Below, piece by piece: positions 9,796-20,315 of a stretch of 64,000 nt of DNA (position 1 is the first letter of the stretch; each line of letters opens with the position of its first letter). This DNA is from Tetracentron sinense (Eukaryota > Streptophyta > Magnoliopsida > Trochodendrales > Trochodendraceae). The translations under genes and the position numbers were made by a program. The notes below the pieces were generated by a model. That model ran no database searches and was not told the DNA's origin. It saw only the letters and a program-made list of their open reading frames with translations. The DNA lies in NCBI GenBank assembly GCA_015143295.1, contig CM026571.1, positions 30,036,505 to 30,100,504 of the forward strand. The letters are read 5' to 3'.

Positions 9796-11763
9796 TTACA
9801 GATTAAAAGAATGAAGATCTGAAATTTCTAGATATTTTGATGTATTCATTAATCAGTGTTTATCTTTCACCACTTGGAGACAGATCAGTATCAAAGTATC
9901 TGCTGTTATAAATTAATTGAAAATATATTTACCAATTTTTGCTCAAAACATTTTGAATTTTGGCAGGTGGGGTGAATTAGAAAGATACATTTGGATTATG
10001 TGAAATGCAGAATGCTAGCCCCAATCGGCTCAACCACTAATTGCCCCATAATTTGGAAAAGTTAAATAACATACTGGTTGGAGCCATGATCAAAATGTTG
10101 ACTTTCTCCTTTAAGGGGGGATTAATGGTTGATGCAATTGGGCCTAGCACTCCCCTTTGGTTTAGTGTATTCATTCCAAAAACACTGTTGTAGAAAGGTC
10201 CTTAATTTGGAAAGTTGGTTAATATGCGGGGAAAGAGAATGAATATGCGAAGATTTTACTCATGTAGATTGCACATGCATCCATATATCCGTTAAGACGG
10301 CAAAAACACTTGTTTAATGGGGTCCAACCTAATTGACTTTTAAGTGGATTTTCTAAGTTCCACTATAAAAATTGCCTTCATCCAGTGAAAAATGGTTGAA
10401 TTTCCTAAAAGTGATTAAATTGCCTCGGATAAGTCAACTCCAACAATTTCCTTCTTTTAGGATTGAATCGCCTAAAAGGGATTAAATTGCCTCAAATGAG
10501 CTAATTACTTTAATTTCTTACGAAAGCAGCTGCAACTGGCTTTGGTGGTTTTTATATATATTTTGTTTTTTCAGAAAAATTGGTGAATCGTCAATAGGGA
10601 GTTGGTCCCTGCATCATAGAAGTTGGTGTTTTGGGCATCATATGCCATTACTTGCTAATGAATCTGGCTGTGCACCAACTGTTGCAGCTCGATTTGATGA
10701 GGAGGAGATATAAAAATCTGAAACTTAGCTTTGATGATGATAATAAAGTGCAAAGACTTTATACAAGTGAAAATAAAATAAAAGATTCAATAACAGGACT
10801 CACTCACACTTTGAGAGGAATCACTTTACTCTCACATAAGAGAACTGACTCTATTCTTTCTTAGTAGTAGTAGGCATGGATAAATTTTAAGGCAGTAATC
10901 CGTATAAATATGAAAAGCTAGGTGTTCACCTGGAGTACTGAAAATTATTAGTCAAACCTAGAAAATCTACACTTTTTTTTTTTACTTCTAACAATAGAGA
11001 AGGGAATATTGGGATCACCGGGTCCCAAACAAGCTTAGAACATGGAGGACATCTAGAACTGAACACAGAAAAACTTGGAGTAGCTCTTCTAGAAGAGGAG
11101 AAAACAAATAGTGAACCTCGTCTTCAAAGAGCTTTTATTTAGAGGGAGGCCTTAAAAATGAAAATTTAAACTTTAGTTTAATGATGATGATGATGAAGAA
11201 GCTCAAAGCCTGACAAAAAACCAAAATAAAAGATGGAAAAATACTTGCTCAAATGAGAGGACTCCCCTCAAGAAAAAGAAAAGGTGCACTGTATCGAATT
11301 ACATTGCAAGATCCGATGATCAAATGGGAACACTTGTAGTAAATCGCTCACAAATGGACGAAAACACTTGGGGTGGGTGTTTGCCCTTTTAAATGGAACA
11401 AACCACTCGCATACAGTGGAAATCTCTTGTTTTTTTTTTTTGTTGATTAGGGTGGGTGTTTGCCCTTTTAAATGGAAGAAAACACTCACTTAGAGTGGTA
11501 ATCCCTTATTTTTCTTTAGTTCCATGAATCTAGTTTTCTTGAGTTCCATGAATCTATATCTGTGCACAGATTTCTTTACCTTTGTTTTTACGTTTCATGA
11601 TAGAATATTGGCTAACTTAAAGAAAAACACAAAAGAAATAGCATTTAATGTATTTTTATACACCAATCAGAATGTCGACTCCAAGCTTGTAATTAGCTAG
11701 ACCATCAGAGAATGGAAAAGAAAATGGAGCTCCCTGGTAAGCCTGTGCCCATAAAATATCATG
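9796..11763. other. 3' flank and intergenic DNA, no gene recognised
   Basis: The first 100-200 bases are probably the 3' UTR of the HRDC gene. The frame at 10631-10864 has no recognisable domain. A 28-bp exact repeat lies at 11371-11398 and 11450-11477 (period 79), and a short tandem copy of AGTTCCATGAATCTA lies near 11519-11560. Confidence 0.5.
11371..11477 (+). repeat. 28-bp direct repeat, period 79
   Basis: GGGTGGGTGTTTGCCCTTTT plus AAATGGAA occurs twice, at 11371-11398 and 11450-11477. The flanks are related but diverged, indicating a tandem duplication of about 79 bp. Confidence 0.75.
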
Positions 11764-11908
11764 GAGCCACCGTACACGCAATGGAGTCATAGACAGTCAA
11801 GTGAAATCTAATCAAGAAAATAATTTGATCTATGGACAACATCGTTGTGGTAAAGGTCGTATTATCAGAGGTGCAGTGATATATGCAACTAAGGCATCCT
11901 AACATACC
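11764..11908 (+). pseudogene. rpl2: Plastid-derived rpl2 fragment (NUPT)
   Basis: The + strand encodes [13 protein letters not shown] followed by [14 protein letters not shown], which matches the N-terminal part of plastid ribosomal protein L2 (residues about 12-45; usual form TRNGAVDSQVKSN...). The start codon and the rest of the gene are missing, and the frame breaks after about 45 codons. It abuts a piece of plastid rpoB in the opposite orientation. Those genes are not neighbours in plastid genomes, so at least two pieces were joined at or after insertion. Confidence 0.85.
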
Positions 11909-11924
11909 ATTAGACTTGAACCTT

Positions 11925-12118
11925 GTTTCTATCAGGAAACTTATGAAGTTCTTTCGTCAAACCCTGATCAATTAACCTATAAAATCCCTCAAATTGTATC
12001 TCACTAAACCCGTATTGTAGAAATTCCCTCATTTCTATCTTGGAGCATCTTAAGTTTCCCCCATTTATCGAAAAAAATCCTATTATTGGCTCATTCTTCA
12101 TCGAAGATCGATCTAGCA
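11925..12118 (-). pseudogene. rpoB: Plastid-derived rpoB 5' end fragment (NUPT)
   Basis: On the minus strand, an ATG at 12048 starts MLQDRNEG, which resembles the rpoB start. After a small frameshift the sequence encodes [20 protein letters not shown], the conserved N-terminus of the plastid RNA polymerase beta subunit. Homology stops near codon 40. The 12049-12118 part looks like the plastid sequence just upstream of rpoB. Not functional. Confidence 0.85.
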
Positions 12119-12689
12119 ATGATGTTCCTTGAAAGAAGTTTTTGTGGGCACAAATCTTTTAGTGCTTGCTTAGTTGTAAGCAATTAAACATAGACTTTAC
12201 ACCTTAACTTGGGTATGCGAGCTGCTCTCGTAGTAAGTGTGCACGCGCATGGACTCGGGCCACTTTACACACATGCTTATTGTGACAGTGGTAGTGGCTG
12301 CTGAGTGGCCCATTTATAGGCGCAACTTCCAATGCTACGCATTTTACAGTAGATACCAACACCACTAACTAAAGAGTAGGGTATATATATTAGAAGTTTG
12401 GATTTTTAATGGCATAAGGCAGAGAGAATTTCTAGCTTTGTGTTGTTGTGCCATCAGTCCTAAAGTTGTATAAAAATTGGCCTTTTGCCAAAAAATTTTA
12501 AAACCCGGGTTGAGTTAGCATTAATCATAGAGATTATTACTAACCATCTTGGGTTAATGAGGCACGTGGTCACGATAAAACTTTCAATATTGCAGCGTCT
12601 ACTGTGCGCCACTCCGATCATCACCCCCACTAAAGCCAGCCTTACGTTATCTGAACACCAAACCTAACCCATTGCCTCATGTCTTGATG
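12119..12689. other. No gene recognised
   Basis: I see no coding or repeat signature here, apart from mixed-GC sequence at 12200-12350. Confidence 0.4.
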
Positions 12690-13095
12690 CTTAGGGCTGG
12701 TAAACAAATTGAGCTAGCGAACAGCTCAAGCTTGGCTCATTAAGGTGGCGTTTGGTAACATTAATTTAAATAGGTAGAGTTTATTTGAAAATTGTGCTTA
12801 GTTGAACTTTAGATTGTTAAGTTGAAGGTTAATTGCATGTCTACATCTTTTTGAAGTAGGGGTTTATCTCTAAAGAAAAAAAATAGCTATGAGCTACTTT
12901 TTAAAGTAGAGGTTTTTACCTCTAAAATCTCTACTTAAAAAAAATGTACACACGCAATTACCCTTCGACTTAATAATCTAAAGTCCAATTAAGTAAAATT
13001 TTCAAATAAATTCTACCTATTTAGAATAGTGTTACCAAACACCACCTAAGTGCTTGTTTGAGCTGGTTTATCTCATAAATTCAAGCTCGTTTGGT
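12690..13095. repeat. GAGCT-rich repeat interrupted by a Tourist MITE
   Basis: AGGGCTGGTAAACAAATTGA and AGCTCAAGCTTGGCTCAT to the left of the MITE continue as GTGCTTGTTTGAGCTGG and AAGCTCGTTTGG to its right. This GAGCT/GGCTC repeat belongs to the same kind of family as the fragment at 54650-54812. Confidence 0.55.
12744..13046. mobile_element. Tourist-type MITE (PIF/Harbinger), 303 bp
   Basis: The ends are GGTGGCGTTTGGTAACA and its inverted counterpart TGTTACCAAACACCACC. TAA trinucleotides flank both sides (12741-12743, 13047-13049), which is the PIF/Harbinger target duplication. The inverted repeats run about 95-100 bp inward on each side, so nearly the whole element folds back. It has no coding capacity. 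Confidence 0.88.
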
Positions 13096-13334
13096 TAAGG
13101 ATGTCGTTCAAACGGTAGAACTTCAAACATAATGCCTAAACAAGCATTAAAGAAAGACGTTCATGGCCCATTTTATCCTTTTCCGTATAGTATGATCACT
13201 AAGTCGTCCAGACCAAAAATGTGGTCGTATCTAGTATGTGTTAAAATAAAAGATTATCTGACATTTATATTTTTTTTATATCTTTTTTGGGCAAAAGGCA
13301 TATTTGAATTTTTTTTTTTTTCTTTTGGATATCA

Positions 13335-13445
13335 TTGACCTATGATTAGGGGTTAGTGGTTAGTGTGGGGATTGGAGCTCTTGCAACTCATCGCCCAAGG
13401 GATTAGATCCCGAGACCTCTCACTTGAAAGAGGTCACACCCCACC
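13335..13445 (-). repeat. SINE-like repeat, copy 1
   Basis: This shares the ordered words ATATCATTGACCTA, TGGAGCTCTTGCAACTC and GGGATTAGATCCC with the reverse complement of 16590-16755. The GGATCTAATCCC core resembles a degraded tRNA-type B box. The assignment to SINEs is tentative; the two-copy relationship is clear. Confidence 0.5.
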
Positions 13446-13794
13446 TTTGGAGAGTTGTGATATTATGTACCACATTTAATAACCTCTTAGACCAAAAATA
13501 GTTTTTTTTAATTATTATTAAACGACTTAAAATCAGTTTGACCCATCCTCTATAGATTGTTGTACGTGTAATTTATAGCCATCCAAAAGAGATTCAAATG
13601 GTTTTTTTTTGAGATTATCATATTGGACCTCTTTTAACCTTACAGATCTTTTACATGAGCCCATCCATCTCTCTCTCTCTCTCTCATTTTCTCTCTCATA
13701 TAAAACCCATGTTTATATCTAATATGAGGTATCTAAAGGAATGACCAAAGACAAGATTACAATTTGTTATTTCTTCAAATCCTCTCAAGTGAAA

Positions 13795-13974
13795 GTAATG
13801 TATTTGCTTATGATGGGTTATTGTGATGACTAGTTGTTGTTGTTTATGTAAGCTCATAAGAAAATTTTAAAATTTCTCGTATTTTAGCGGGTAAAGTCTT
13901 CCGCTATGCGTATTTAACGAGTAGACACGCGTCTCATAATCTATTTCTGTAAGGCGCGGGTTCGGGTCGTCACA
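13795..13974 (-). mobile_element. Truncated Gypsy (Tekay-like) LTR end
   Basis: The minus strand begins TGTGACGACCCGAACCCGCG and runs through GCGGAAGACTTTACCCGC, then ATGAGCTTACATAA and AAGCAAATACATTAC. This is collinear with the starts of the LTRs at 23327 and 47331. Homology stops near 13795, so it is only the first 180 bp of an LTR. Confidence 0.75.
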
Positions 13975-14740
13975 GGTAAGGTCAAAAAGGTTGTTTGTGG
14001 TATTTGTAAATGAGTTTGCGATAATTATAAATGGGGTTATAAAATTTTGAGAGAGGTTTTGGTTTGAGGTGGAGGAATATCCCGGTTATGGGTAATACGG
14101 TGTTCTATCTTGAAGATTTGCTTGTGATTAGCAAATCGGTTCCTCTTGGTGGTGGCACTCAGTTCAAAGTGAAGAATGTTATAGCAGTGACTCGAAGTTT
14201 TCACCAAGGTAGAATTTGTTGAGCATGTGGCTCAATCTTCAGGAGAGAGGTTTTGGACAAGTGGCGGCACTAGAGAAGCTTTAGAGTGTATTGGACTTAA
14301 AGGAAAAGAGACACGTGGCCATCATCCTCTTAATTATAATAGAATCATGTTTTATTGTTGGCCATCACATGTTAATTATAGTAGAGTATTGTTTTACGTT
14401 ACACCTCATTTTCCTACCACACAAAATTCAGAGCAAATCCTCTAGTCGGATCCTAATAGAGCAGTGATAGGCGTACTTGGGAAATCCATTTAGAAACCTA
14501 AGGCTGGACCTCATAGCAATGGAATCACAATAATCATGACTACTACGCCTATTTACTTAGAATCATAATTTTTTTAAGGAAAAACATCAACCAATCAAGC
14601 ATATAAGTCTTTTTCCCCATCTAAATGAAAAACCCAAACATTACACCCTCTTTTCTAGGTTGAATCGATAGCAAAGCTAGCGAATATATGTATTTACTTG
14701 TAAAATTATAACATGAACTAACTAGTAGAAGGTATGTACT
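13975..14740. other. No gene recognised
   Basis: The frame at 14227-14445 shows no domain. The region is interspersed AT-rich sequence between LTR pieces. Confidence 0.4.
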
Positions 14741-15853
14741 CTTATTCTTGAGAACCCCCATTTTAAACTCACATTTTAAGACTTGGATTATAACAAAATT
14801 AGATAGGAGAGTGTATTTACCTTTTAAAGATTAACTCTTAGCTTGAGAAATGCCTTAGACACGAAATCTGAGCTTGAAGAAGAAGATTCAGTTGTTCAAA
14901 TTTCCTGAATGTATATTCAACCTTTGTTTTTCTAAACTTTCTGTAACAGCAATTAATTAAAGTAAACATAACATTTCGAAAATCTCTGTAACAGCATTTA
15001 ATAAAATAAATCAGATCATCATTAACTTACTGGAAACAGTAGATCAAGTCGAGAAGAATTCTTTCTTTAAGACAGATTTTGTCTCTCGCATAGGTGCTTA
15101 CGAAAATTCAGACGTCTATCTCCCAGGATAAAGTGATATTTACACAAGCAGAAGAAGCACTACTATCCACTTGTCCAGCGAACCAAAAACTAAGTATATA
15201 TCTCTCTAGAACAGACTTGTATGTATGAGGAATAGAATGCGCAGATCCAGAATTTCGATATTGAATAACTCTGGAGGAGGATTTGTTTATATAGGCAATT
15301 CATGCCTTTTCGGAATAAGTGAAGAGATACCTTTTTAGAACACGTAAGACTTGAACCGGTTCCTGTTCACTCATTTGAACCGCCCAACAGTAACAATAAC
15401 TAATCGGAAAATTAATTTAAAATTTAAATAAATTTTCTCTAAAAAATAAGCGGACACACATATAAGCCCAAGCCCGGCCCGGTTCGGCAGCGGGGCGCGT
15501 GTTGGTTCTACCATGGAGCATGGGCTTACTCCTTCGCAAAATTTGAGTACTCAAGGGCCCAACATAAAGAACCAATCCTTGCTTATATATACCACACAAA
15601 GGATTCATATTTATCCGATGTGGGATTATTCATTATTACCAACTACTCATTGTCATGTTCAAATGACTCACTTTGAATACAATTTCTCATTCACCTATTA
15701 ATGACTTTGATTAACCAAGTACATGAGATTATTGTCCACATGGAGGTGAACACATTCCCACTTGGTCACACCTAAAAAGGTGTGTGAGACCCACATAAAT
15801 TTATGCTCAAAGTTAGCAAAAACTCATGTCTACTAAGTCATTTTCTTCCAACA
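14740..15853 (-). mobile_element. 3' LTR of a minus-strand Copia element (left border uncertain)
   Basis: On the minus strand, the polypurine-like GTAGGGGAT is followed by TGTTGGAAGAAAATGAC, the start of an LTR at 15853. A TATATATAAG promoter-like box lies about 270 bp inside. The element's RNase H end lies directly upstream at 16425-16553. I could not find the left TG/CA border; 14740 is an estimate. Confidence 0.5.
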
Positions 15854-16560
15854 ATCCCCTACATGAATGAAATTTAAGAAACGAAATGCAGCAATATGCA
15901 GAAAACCAGAGAGAGTACATAATAGGAGATATCTTGCATATGATAGGTAGCTTTTGGTCTTGAATCTTCCCTTGTGTAGGACTATCGGATTTACTGGCTA
16001 ATCAATGAACATGATGTCTTAAACTGTTCAGCCGTTATTGTAAACCAAGACAATAGAGTACACATGATATCTCCAAACATAGTTTAGTTCTCATTGTTGT
16101 GTTCATTTTGGCCCTGAACAAGTCTTGGTTTCATGAGTGCTCTAGAGAATTTTTAGTCTAATCAATTCTCATAGAACCGGCTCAGTTCACACTCACGTAG
16201 GTGATTCTTATTAAGAGTATTCTACTATACTCTACTTGGAATTCCAAGATATAAGAAGCATTAATAACATAGTTAATCCTAACACGATGCAGTCATCACT
16301 TTCTCATTACAGAAATGGGTATGTGATATTATCTTCTAAGTGATTAGGTTGAGTCTTACACAACTTTGTTGTCCCTTTGATCCTAGATCTTGGGATCTCC
16401 AGTCAACTAGGTTAGGTTATCATTATGAAGACTCTTAAGTAATAAACTTTAGCCTCATTCCCCTCGATGAGTTACTCACTTGCTCTCTTGATAATCCTTT
16501 GGTTAAAGAATCAGTAATATTATCCTTTGACCTTATGTATTCTAAAGAGATTATGTATCA
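15854..16560 (-). pseudogene. Copia pol 3' end (RNase H tail)
   Basis: The minus strand encodes EYIRSKDNITDSLTKGLSRE and then SNSSRGMRLKFIT with a stop at about 16430. This is the conserved C-terminus of Copia RNase H, which in the family reads ..DNIADPLTK... The 570 bp between this stop and the LTR is the normal untranslated 3' region. Upstream pol is cut off by the repeat at 16590. Confidence 0.75.
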
Positions 16561-16589
16561 TGTATGTACCAAAAATATATAGGGGCCTA

Positions 16590-16755
16590 GGGGGGAGGAC
16601 ACCCTTGCATGAGTGGTAGGGGTGTGGCCTTCCAAGGGTGGAAGTCTGGGGATCTAATCCCCCAAGGGGTAAGAGTTGCAAGAGCTCCACTGCCCCAACT
16701 AACTTCTGACCGGCTGACTCTACTGACGTAGGTCAATGATATCTGGTTCTTGTGG
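16590..16755 (+). repeat. SINE-like repeat, copy 2
   Basis: The sequence has an A-box-like stretch GAGTGGTAGGGGTGTGG and a B-box-like GGGATCTAATCCCCC, spaced as in a tRNA-derived SINE head, with an A-rich end at about 16760. A diverged copy lies on the other strand at 13335-13445. It truncates the Copia element to its left. Confidence 0.45.
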
Positions 16756-17040
16756 GGCCCTTCAAAAAAAAAGGGAAGGCAGCCGGTCAGACTTGGCAGC
16801 ATTGGACTTGCAGCCCACTGCTGCAAAATCTAATGGGGCGCTACCACATCAGCTTTTGCAGTTAATCAGCTTCTGTAAGAATTTTATTTTTAAAAAAATT
16901 AAGAATGTGGTAAAACGTGATTAAGTGCCAAAATCCGCAGCACCCTGTTGCGTGTTTGCAGCCCAGGGCTGCAACGACCATTTTTCTCAAAAACCCCTTA
17001 AAATAGCGAACCAACTGACGCATATTAACCTCACGCTTCT

Positions 17041-17055
17041 CTCTCTCTCTCTCTG
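17041..17055 (+). repeat. CT microsatellite in the 5' leader
   Basis: A (CT)7-8 run lies about 90 bp before the ATG of the membrane-protein gene. CT runs are common in plant 5' UTRs and support a transcribed leader here. Confidence 0.6.
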
Positions 17056-17144
17056 TATTTGTCCAGCATCTGATATCCCAGAATTCGCATCCACGAGATT
17101 GTTGGATTCCGGTGACTCAAACCGGAGAGAGAGCTATATCGGCA

Positions 17145-17498
17145 ATGGAGAAAAGGAAAGACGTTCGAGTATATTTGATATCAGGCCTCTTCTTTGTATG
17201 CATAGTAACTGGCGGAGCCTTCTTGGGGATGTACATTTTCCTCCCGGAAAAGCAATCTATGGCCTGGTTTCCCGTCGCAGGGATGGTCCTGGAGGGAATC
17301 CCATGGCTATTTTGGCTCCTCACTTTCATGTATAGATGCTTTAGCACCGCTACTGCTGCTCCCTCAAGCAGTGCAACAATGGCGGCCACAGCAACCATCG
17401 AATGCCCATTGGATTCTCCTAGCGGTGGACGGCGTGTTCATTTCAGAGCCACTATCGTGATGGGGGCACAAGATGCTCAAGTTGACTGCTCTGTGTGA
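17145..17498 (+). CDS. Small two-helix membrane protein, plant-conserved type
   Basis: The ATG at 17145 opens a 117-residue protein. A basic start MEKRKDVR is followed by a hydrophobic helix at residues 8-32 (VYLISGLFFVCIVTGGAFLG...), a short loop with FLPEKQS, and a second helix at residues 41-63 (WFPVAGMVLEGIPWLFWLLT). An alanine/threonine-rich linker follows, then SPSGGRRVHFRATIVMG near the C-terminus. The GGRRVHF motif after a two-helix hairpin recalls an uncharacterised family of small plant membrane proteins; the function is unknown. The TGA at 17496 is followed by 46 sense codons in the same frame, including SASSNGTVPLLRHDS, up to a second TGA at 17637. The family tail may therefore have been cut by a recent stop, or an AAG/GTAGGC donor at 17583/17584 may be used. 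The gene is convergent with TRS33, about 0.8 kb away. Confidence 0.7.
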   Translation: MEKRKDVRVYLISGLFFVCIVTGGAFLGMYIFLPEKQSMAWFPVAGMVLEGIPWLFWLLTFMYRCFSTATAAPSSSATMAATATIECPLDSPSGGRRVHFRATIVMGAQDAQVDCSV

Positions 17499-17639
17499 GG
17501 CCATTCAGACCCGCCTAGATATTCGCTGAGTGCTTCTTCAAATGGCACAGTTCCTCTCCTCCGGCATGACTCGTGTCGTCAAGGTAGGCTACTCATTGAT
17601 CTTCATTCACCTTTGTCGCCGTTAAGGTTGAGCGATTGA
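17499..17639 (+). other. In-frame open extension after the membrane-protein stop
   Basis: Forty-six codons stay open in the same frame between TGA 17496-17498 and TGA 17637-17639. The start of this stretch (YSLSASSNGTVPLLRHDS) looks like protein rather than random UTR. It could be the remains of a longer C-terminus, or simply 3' UTR. Confidence 0.4.
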
Positions 17640-18179
17640 AACCATGTGGTATAGATGAATAGCCCAACAAGATTTGGAGCCGAGAGGAAATCTCCCCTCA
17701 CTAAGAAATGTGGTTTCCTGCAAATGGAGTATGTAATGCAAATGGGAACGAAAGAAGAATACTCCTATAATTGCTTCTTTGTACGCTGTAATATGAACTA
17801 CAAATGAACACAGTGGAAGCTTTCCAACATCTCACCAAGATTACATCAACAAATCAAAATCATGTCTTCGATTTTCAGTTAGTCGAACACCAGAGTACTA
17901 TGCTCATCAATTGTCATTCTGGCCCACGATACTTTCAGGGTCTACACCCTAGGCTATGGACTCGTGTCTACCCTATCACATTCCATATACATAGCCATCT
18001 TTGACTACTAATTGGAGTGTTACCCACCTTGTACATAGTGTCCATGCAATTATGATTTGGACACAAAAAAAAAGACCCTAGCTTTTAAATTATACAGATG
18101 TTGAGATGCAATGAAACCAAATCATGGTTACATATTTTGATCATCTTGAGTAGCCGAATCCAGAAGTTTTTAATAAAAG
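17640..18179. other. 3' UTRs and short intergenic region
   Basis: This region lies between the convergent membrane-protein and TRS33 genes. The frame at 17804-18004 has no recognisable features. Confidence 0.4.
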
Positions 18180-18185
18180 TTTATT
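18180..18185 (-). terminator. Candidate polyadenylation signal of TRS33
   Basis: AATAAA on the minus strand lies about 100 nt after the TRS33 stop codon, in an AT-rich stretch. This is a suitable near-upstream element for cleavage. Confidence 0.45.
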
Positions 18186-18283
18186 ACACAAAAGAAAAAG
18201 AAATACAAGCAGCACGCTGATCTCGAAACCCCAATCAACATAGCATACAGAATAGGACACTCCCTTTTTTCATGTCTTCCTCA

Positions 18284-18312
18284 TCAGGCCTTTATGCGAA
18301 TCACAAATGAAC
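18284..18312 (-). CDS. TRS33: TRAPP subunit Trs33/TRAPPC6, exon 4
   Basis: After a CAACAG acceptor, the minus strand reads GT TCA TTT GTG ATT CGC and on to TGA. The split T/GT codon from exon 3 makes cysteine, giving C-SFVIRIKA-stop. That is the expected C-terminal beta strand of plant Trs33. The exon codes only eight whole residues, so an open-frame search cannot find it. Confidence 0.85.
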
Positions 18313-19539
18313 CTGTTGATTGATATTTAAAATAAATAATAATTCAAAAAAAATAATAATAAGATACGTAGTAAGTAGGCTCTGTTGTGTATAGATAAAA
18401 AAAAGCACAACTTGAGCTTGTGGACCAACCAACAGATATATGTACTCTACAGGCTGTAGTGTGTACGGACCAAAAAAAACACAGCTTGAGCTGCATGTTG
18501 TGGACCAACCAACGGAGATGGGCACCACTACACTAGAGTTCTAAACACACTTCAAATATGAACAAGTTCAACTTATCAGAGATGATGTAGGAAATCCACA
18601 GATTCTCTACAGGTCCACGAATGACAGGAAAATAGCATATTTTCAGAATACATTGCAATATCTACGCTGAGATTCATGGGAATAAAGAACAGAGAACAGG
18701 ACTGGGAATCAAAAAAGAACTAGAAACACACTTGGGAAACATTGAACAAAGATAATTGCCCGAAAATTGCCCGAAATTAGCGATGTGGATGGAAACCCAG
18801 TGTAGTCACTGGTGATATTGGTATTCTTAACAAAGAAAATGATAAGCTATTGTCGCAGTTTAATGCTTAATATGATGTAGTAGTCTAGGACATGGTGCAT
18901 GTTCTAATAAATCTGCATATTCCAACCAACTAAACATACCTAGGGGCTCTGGCTCACAGATCAACTGGACAGACTCTAGCTACCCAGTCAATTGCATTCC
19001 TAATGAAGTACACATTTGCACCAAGACAATAATCTCATCTAACAGATTTTTGCACAGTCCAGTTGGGAGATTAGGATGGCCAGAAGATCTCCGAGACGGT
19101 TCCATTGATTGGATGGTACATGTGGATCAAAGTATAATTATTCTTTGGGCTTAAATTATTCCAATTTCAGAAACAGGGCTCAGGAGATGAGGGAAGAAGC
19201 AGTCCTCCCTGCTTGCACCAGATAGGTTACAAAAATGACGACGGAGAACCAGTCATGCCAAGGAGATCTCCTAAGTCAAAAATCAAACAGACCGGATGAA
19301 CATAATTTATAACTCAACAACGGATTTCTTTCTTGACCGTTCACCATGTTTCTCTTGACATAAAAAGGGTAAGATAGATTGAATTATGAGAATCATCTGA
19401 GTGGGTCAGGTTTTTGGCCTAGTTCACTTCTAAATGATGCATAATCTGTGCGTGCGTAAAACAGGTAAAAGGAAGGCTTCTTCCTGTCATCTCGTAATCA
19501 TACAAGTAATGCTAAAACATACAGAAAGCTGTAACTCAC
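18313..19539 (-). other. TRS33 intron 3 (1.2 kb)
   Basis: The donor is T/GTGAGT at 19539 and the acceptor is CAG at 18313-18315. It contains a diverged direct repeat with GTGGACCAACCAAC at about 18420 and 18500. I found no other gene. Confidence 0.7.
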
Positions 19540-19771
19540 ATGCAGGGAGGTTGGATATGTCAGCAGAAACTGCACAAGGGATTCCCAAATTTGAAAGTGC
19601 TCCCCTTATGATCCCACATGGGAAGTAGAGATGCATGCTCGTGGCTTGTGTTGACTTGTTCTCAGCAGTAGCCACAGAAGGATCTTGAGATGAATCTGTG
19701 TTTGCTGTGGATGGATCACTTGACATGCGTGTAAGCCATCGGAACCGATTATCTTGCAAGACAAAAGTACC
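19540..19771 (-). CDS. TRS33: TRAPP subunit Trs33/TRAPPC6, exon 3
   Basis: The acceptor TTGCAG is followed by GGT ACT TTT GTC, giving GTFVLQDNRFRWLTRMSSDP. After a variable serine/threonine linker (residues about 110-135) comes MHLYFPCGIIRGALSNLGIP and then CAVSADISNLPA. These are the core Trs33/Bet3-fold strands and helix. The FPCGIIRGAL.NLG segment contributes the conserved hydrophobic core of TRAPP small subunits. The exon has 77 whole codons plus one base; the donor is T/GTGAGT. The linker is the least conserved part of the family, and its length here is normal. Confidence 0.9.
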
Positions 19772-19851
19772 CTGCAAGACGAACATACATGAGTTTGTTA
19801 ACATCTAAGAAATACATACTGTTTCCATGCAACTTAGATTCTAGGACTTAC

Positions 19852-19969
19852 TCTATGGTTAGTCTTCAGGTTGTCTATCTGTTTCTTGAAGAGCTCTGAC
19901 CAGAAATCCTTGCAAATGAACTTGATGGCCTCTAGATGATCACTGAACCGAGGCCGCTCCATGGTATAC
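19852..19969 (-). CDS. TRS33: TRAPP subunit Trs33/TRAPPC6, exon 2
   Basis: After a TTGCCAG acceptor the exon starts with the last base of the split Arg codon. It encodes [20 protein letters not shown] and then [19 protein letters not shown], ending at AGA/GTAAGT. The DFW..LF.KQIDNL.TN.. helix is a hallmark of Trs33/TRAPPC6 and faces its partner subunit in the complex. Intron 2, between exons 2 and 3, is only 80 bp, in contrast to the 14.2 kb intron 1. Confidence 0.9.
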
Positions 19970-20187
19970 CTGGCAACAAGTAAAATCCGGGTGTAGCTCA
20001 CGTAAAGTTTGTTATTATTGTCTTGTATCTAATCTTCAAGCAAGTCTTCAAAGCCAAAGATAACCAAAACTTGTAAGCTATAATAAAGAATAAACACATT
20101 CTCATTTAATTGCTTTTCCTTGGAAAATTAGGAAATAAAGGCGACTCTGTTATCAGGATTTAAAGTTACAACTGAGCTAGGTGCAAG

Positions 20188-20267
20188 CATAGTCACCAAG
20201 TACGGGTACGGGTATTAAACGTCAATGATACGTTCGGGAAGTACGGGAAGTTAAAAATAATAATAAA

Positions 20268-20315
<48 letters not shown>

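Noticed and set aside
17112-17144. GTG at 17112 as the start of the membrane protein
   Set aside because: It is not an ATG. The ATG at 17145 gives the basic MEKRKDVR start right before the first helix.
16925-17335. 136-codon frame overlapping the membrane-protein gene
   Set aside because: It is a different frame over the 5' leader and first helix of the real gene, with no features of its own.
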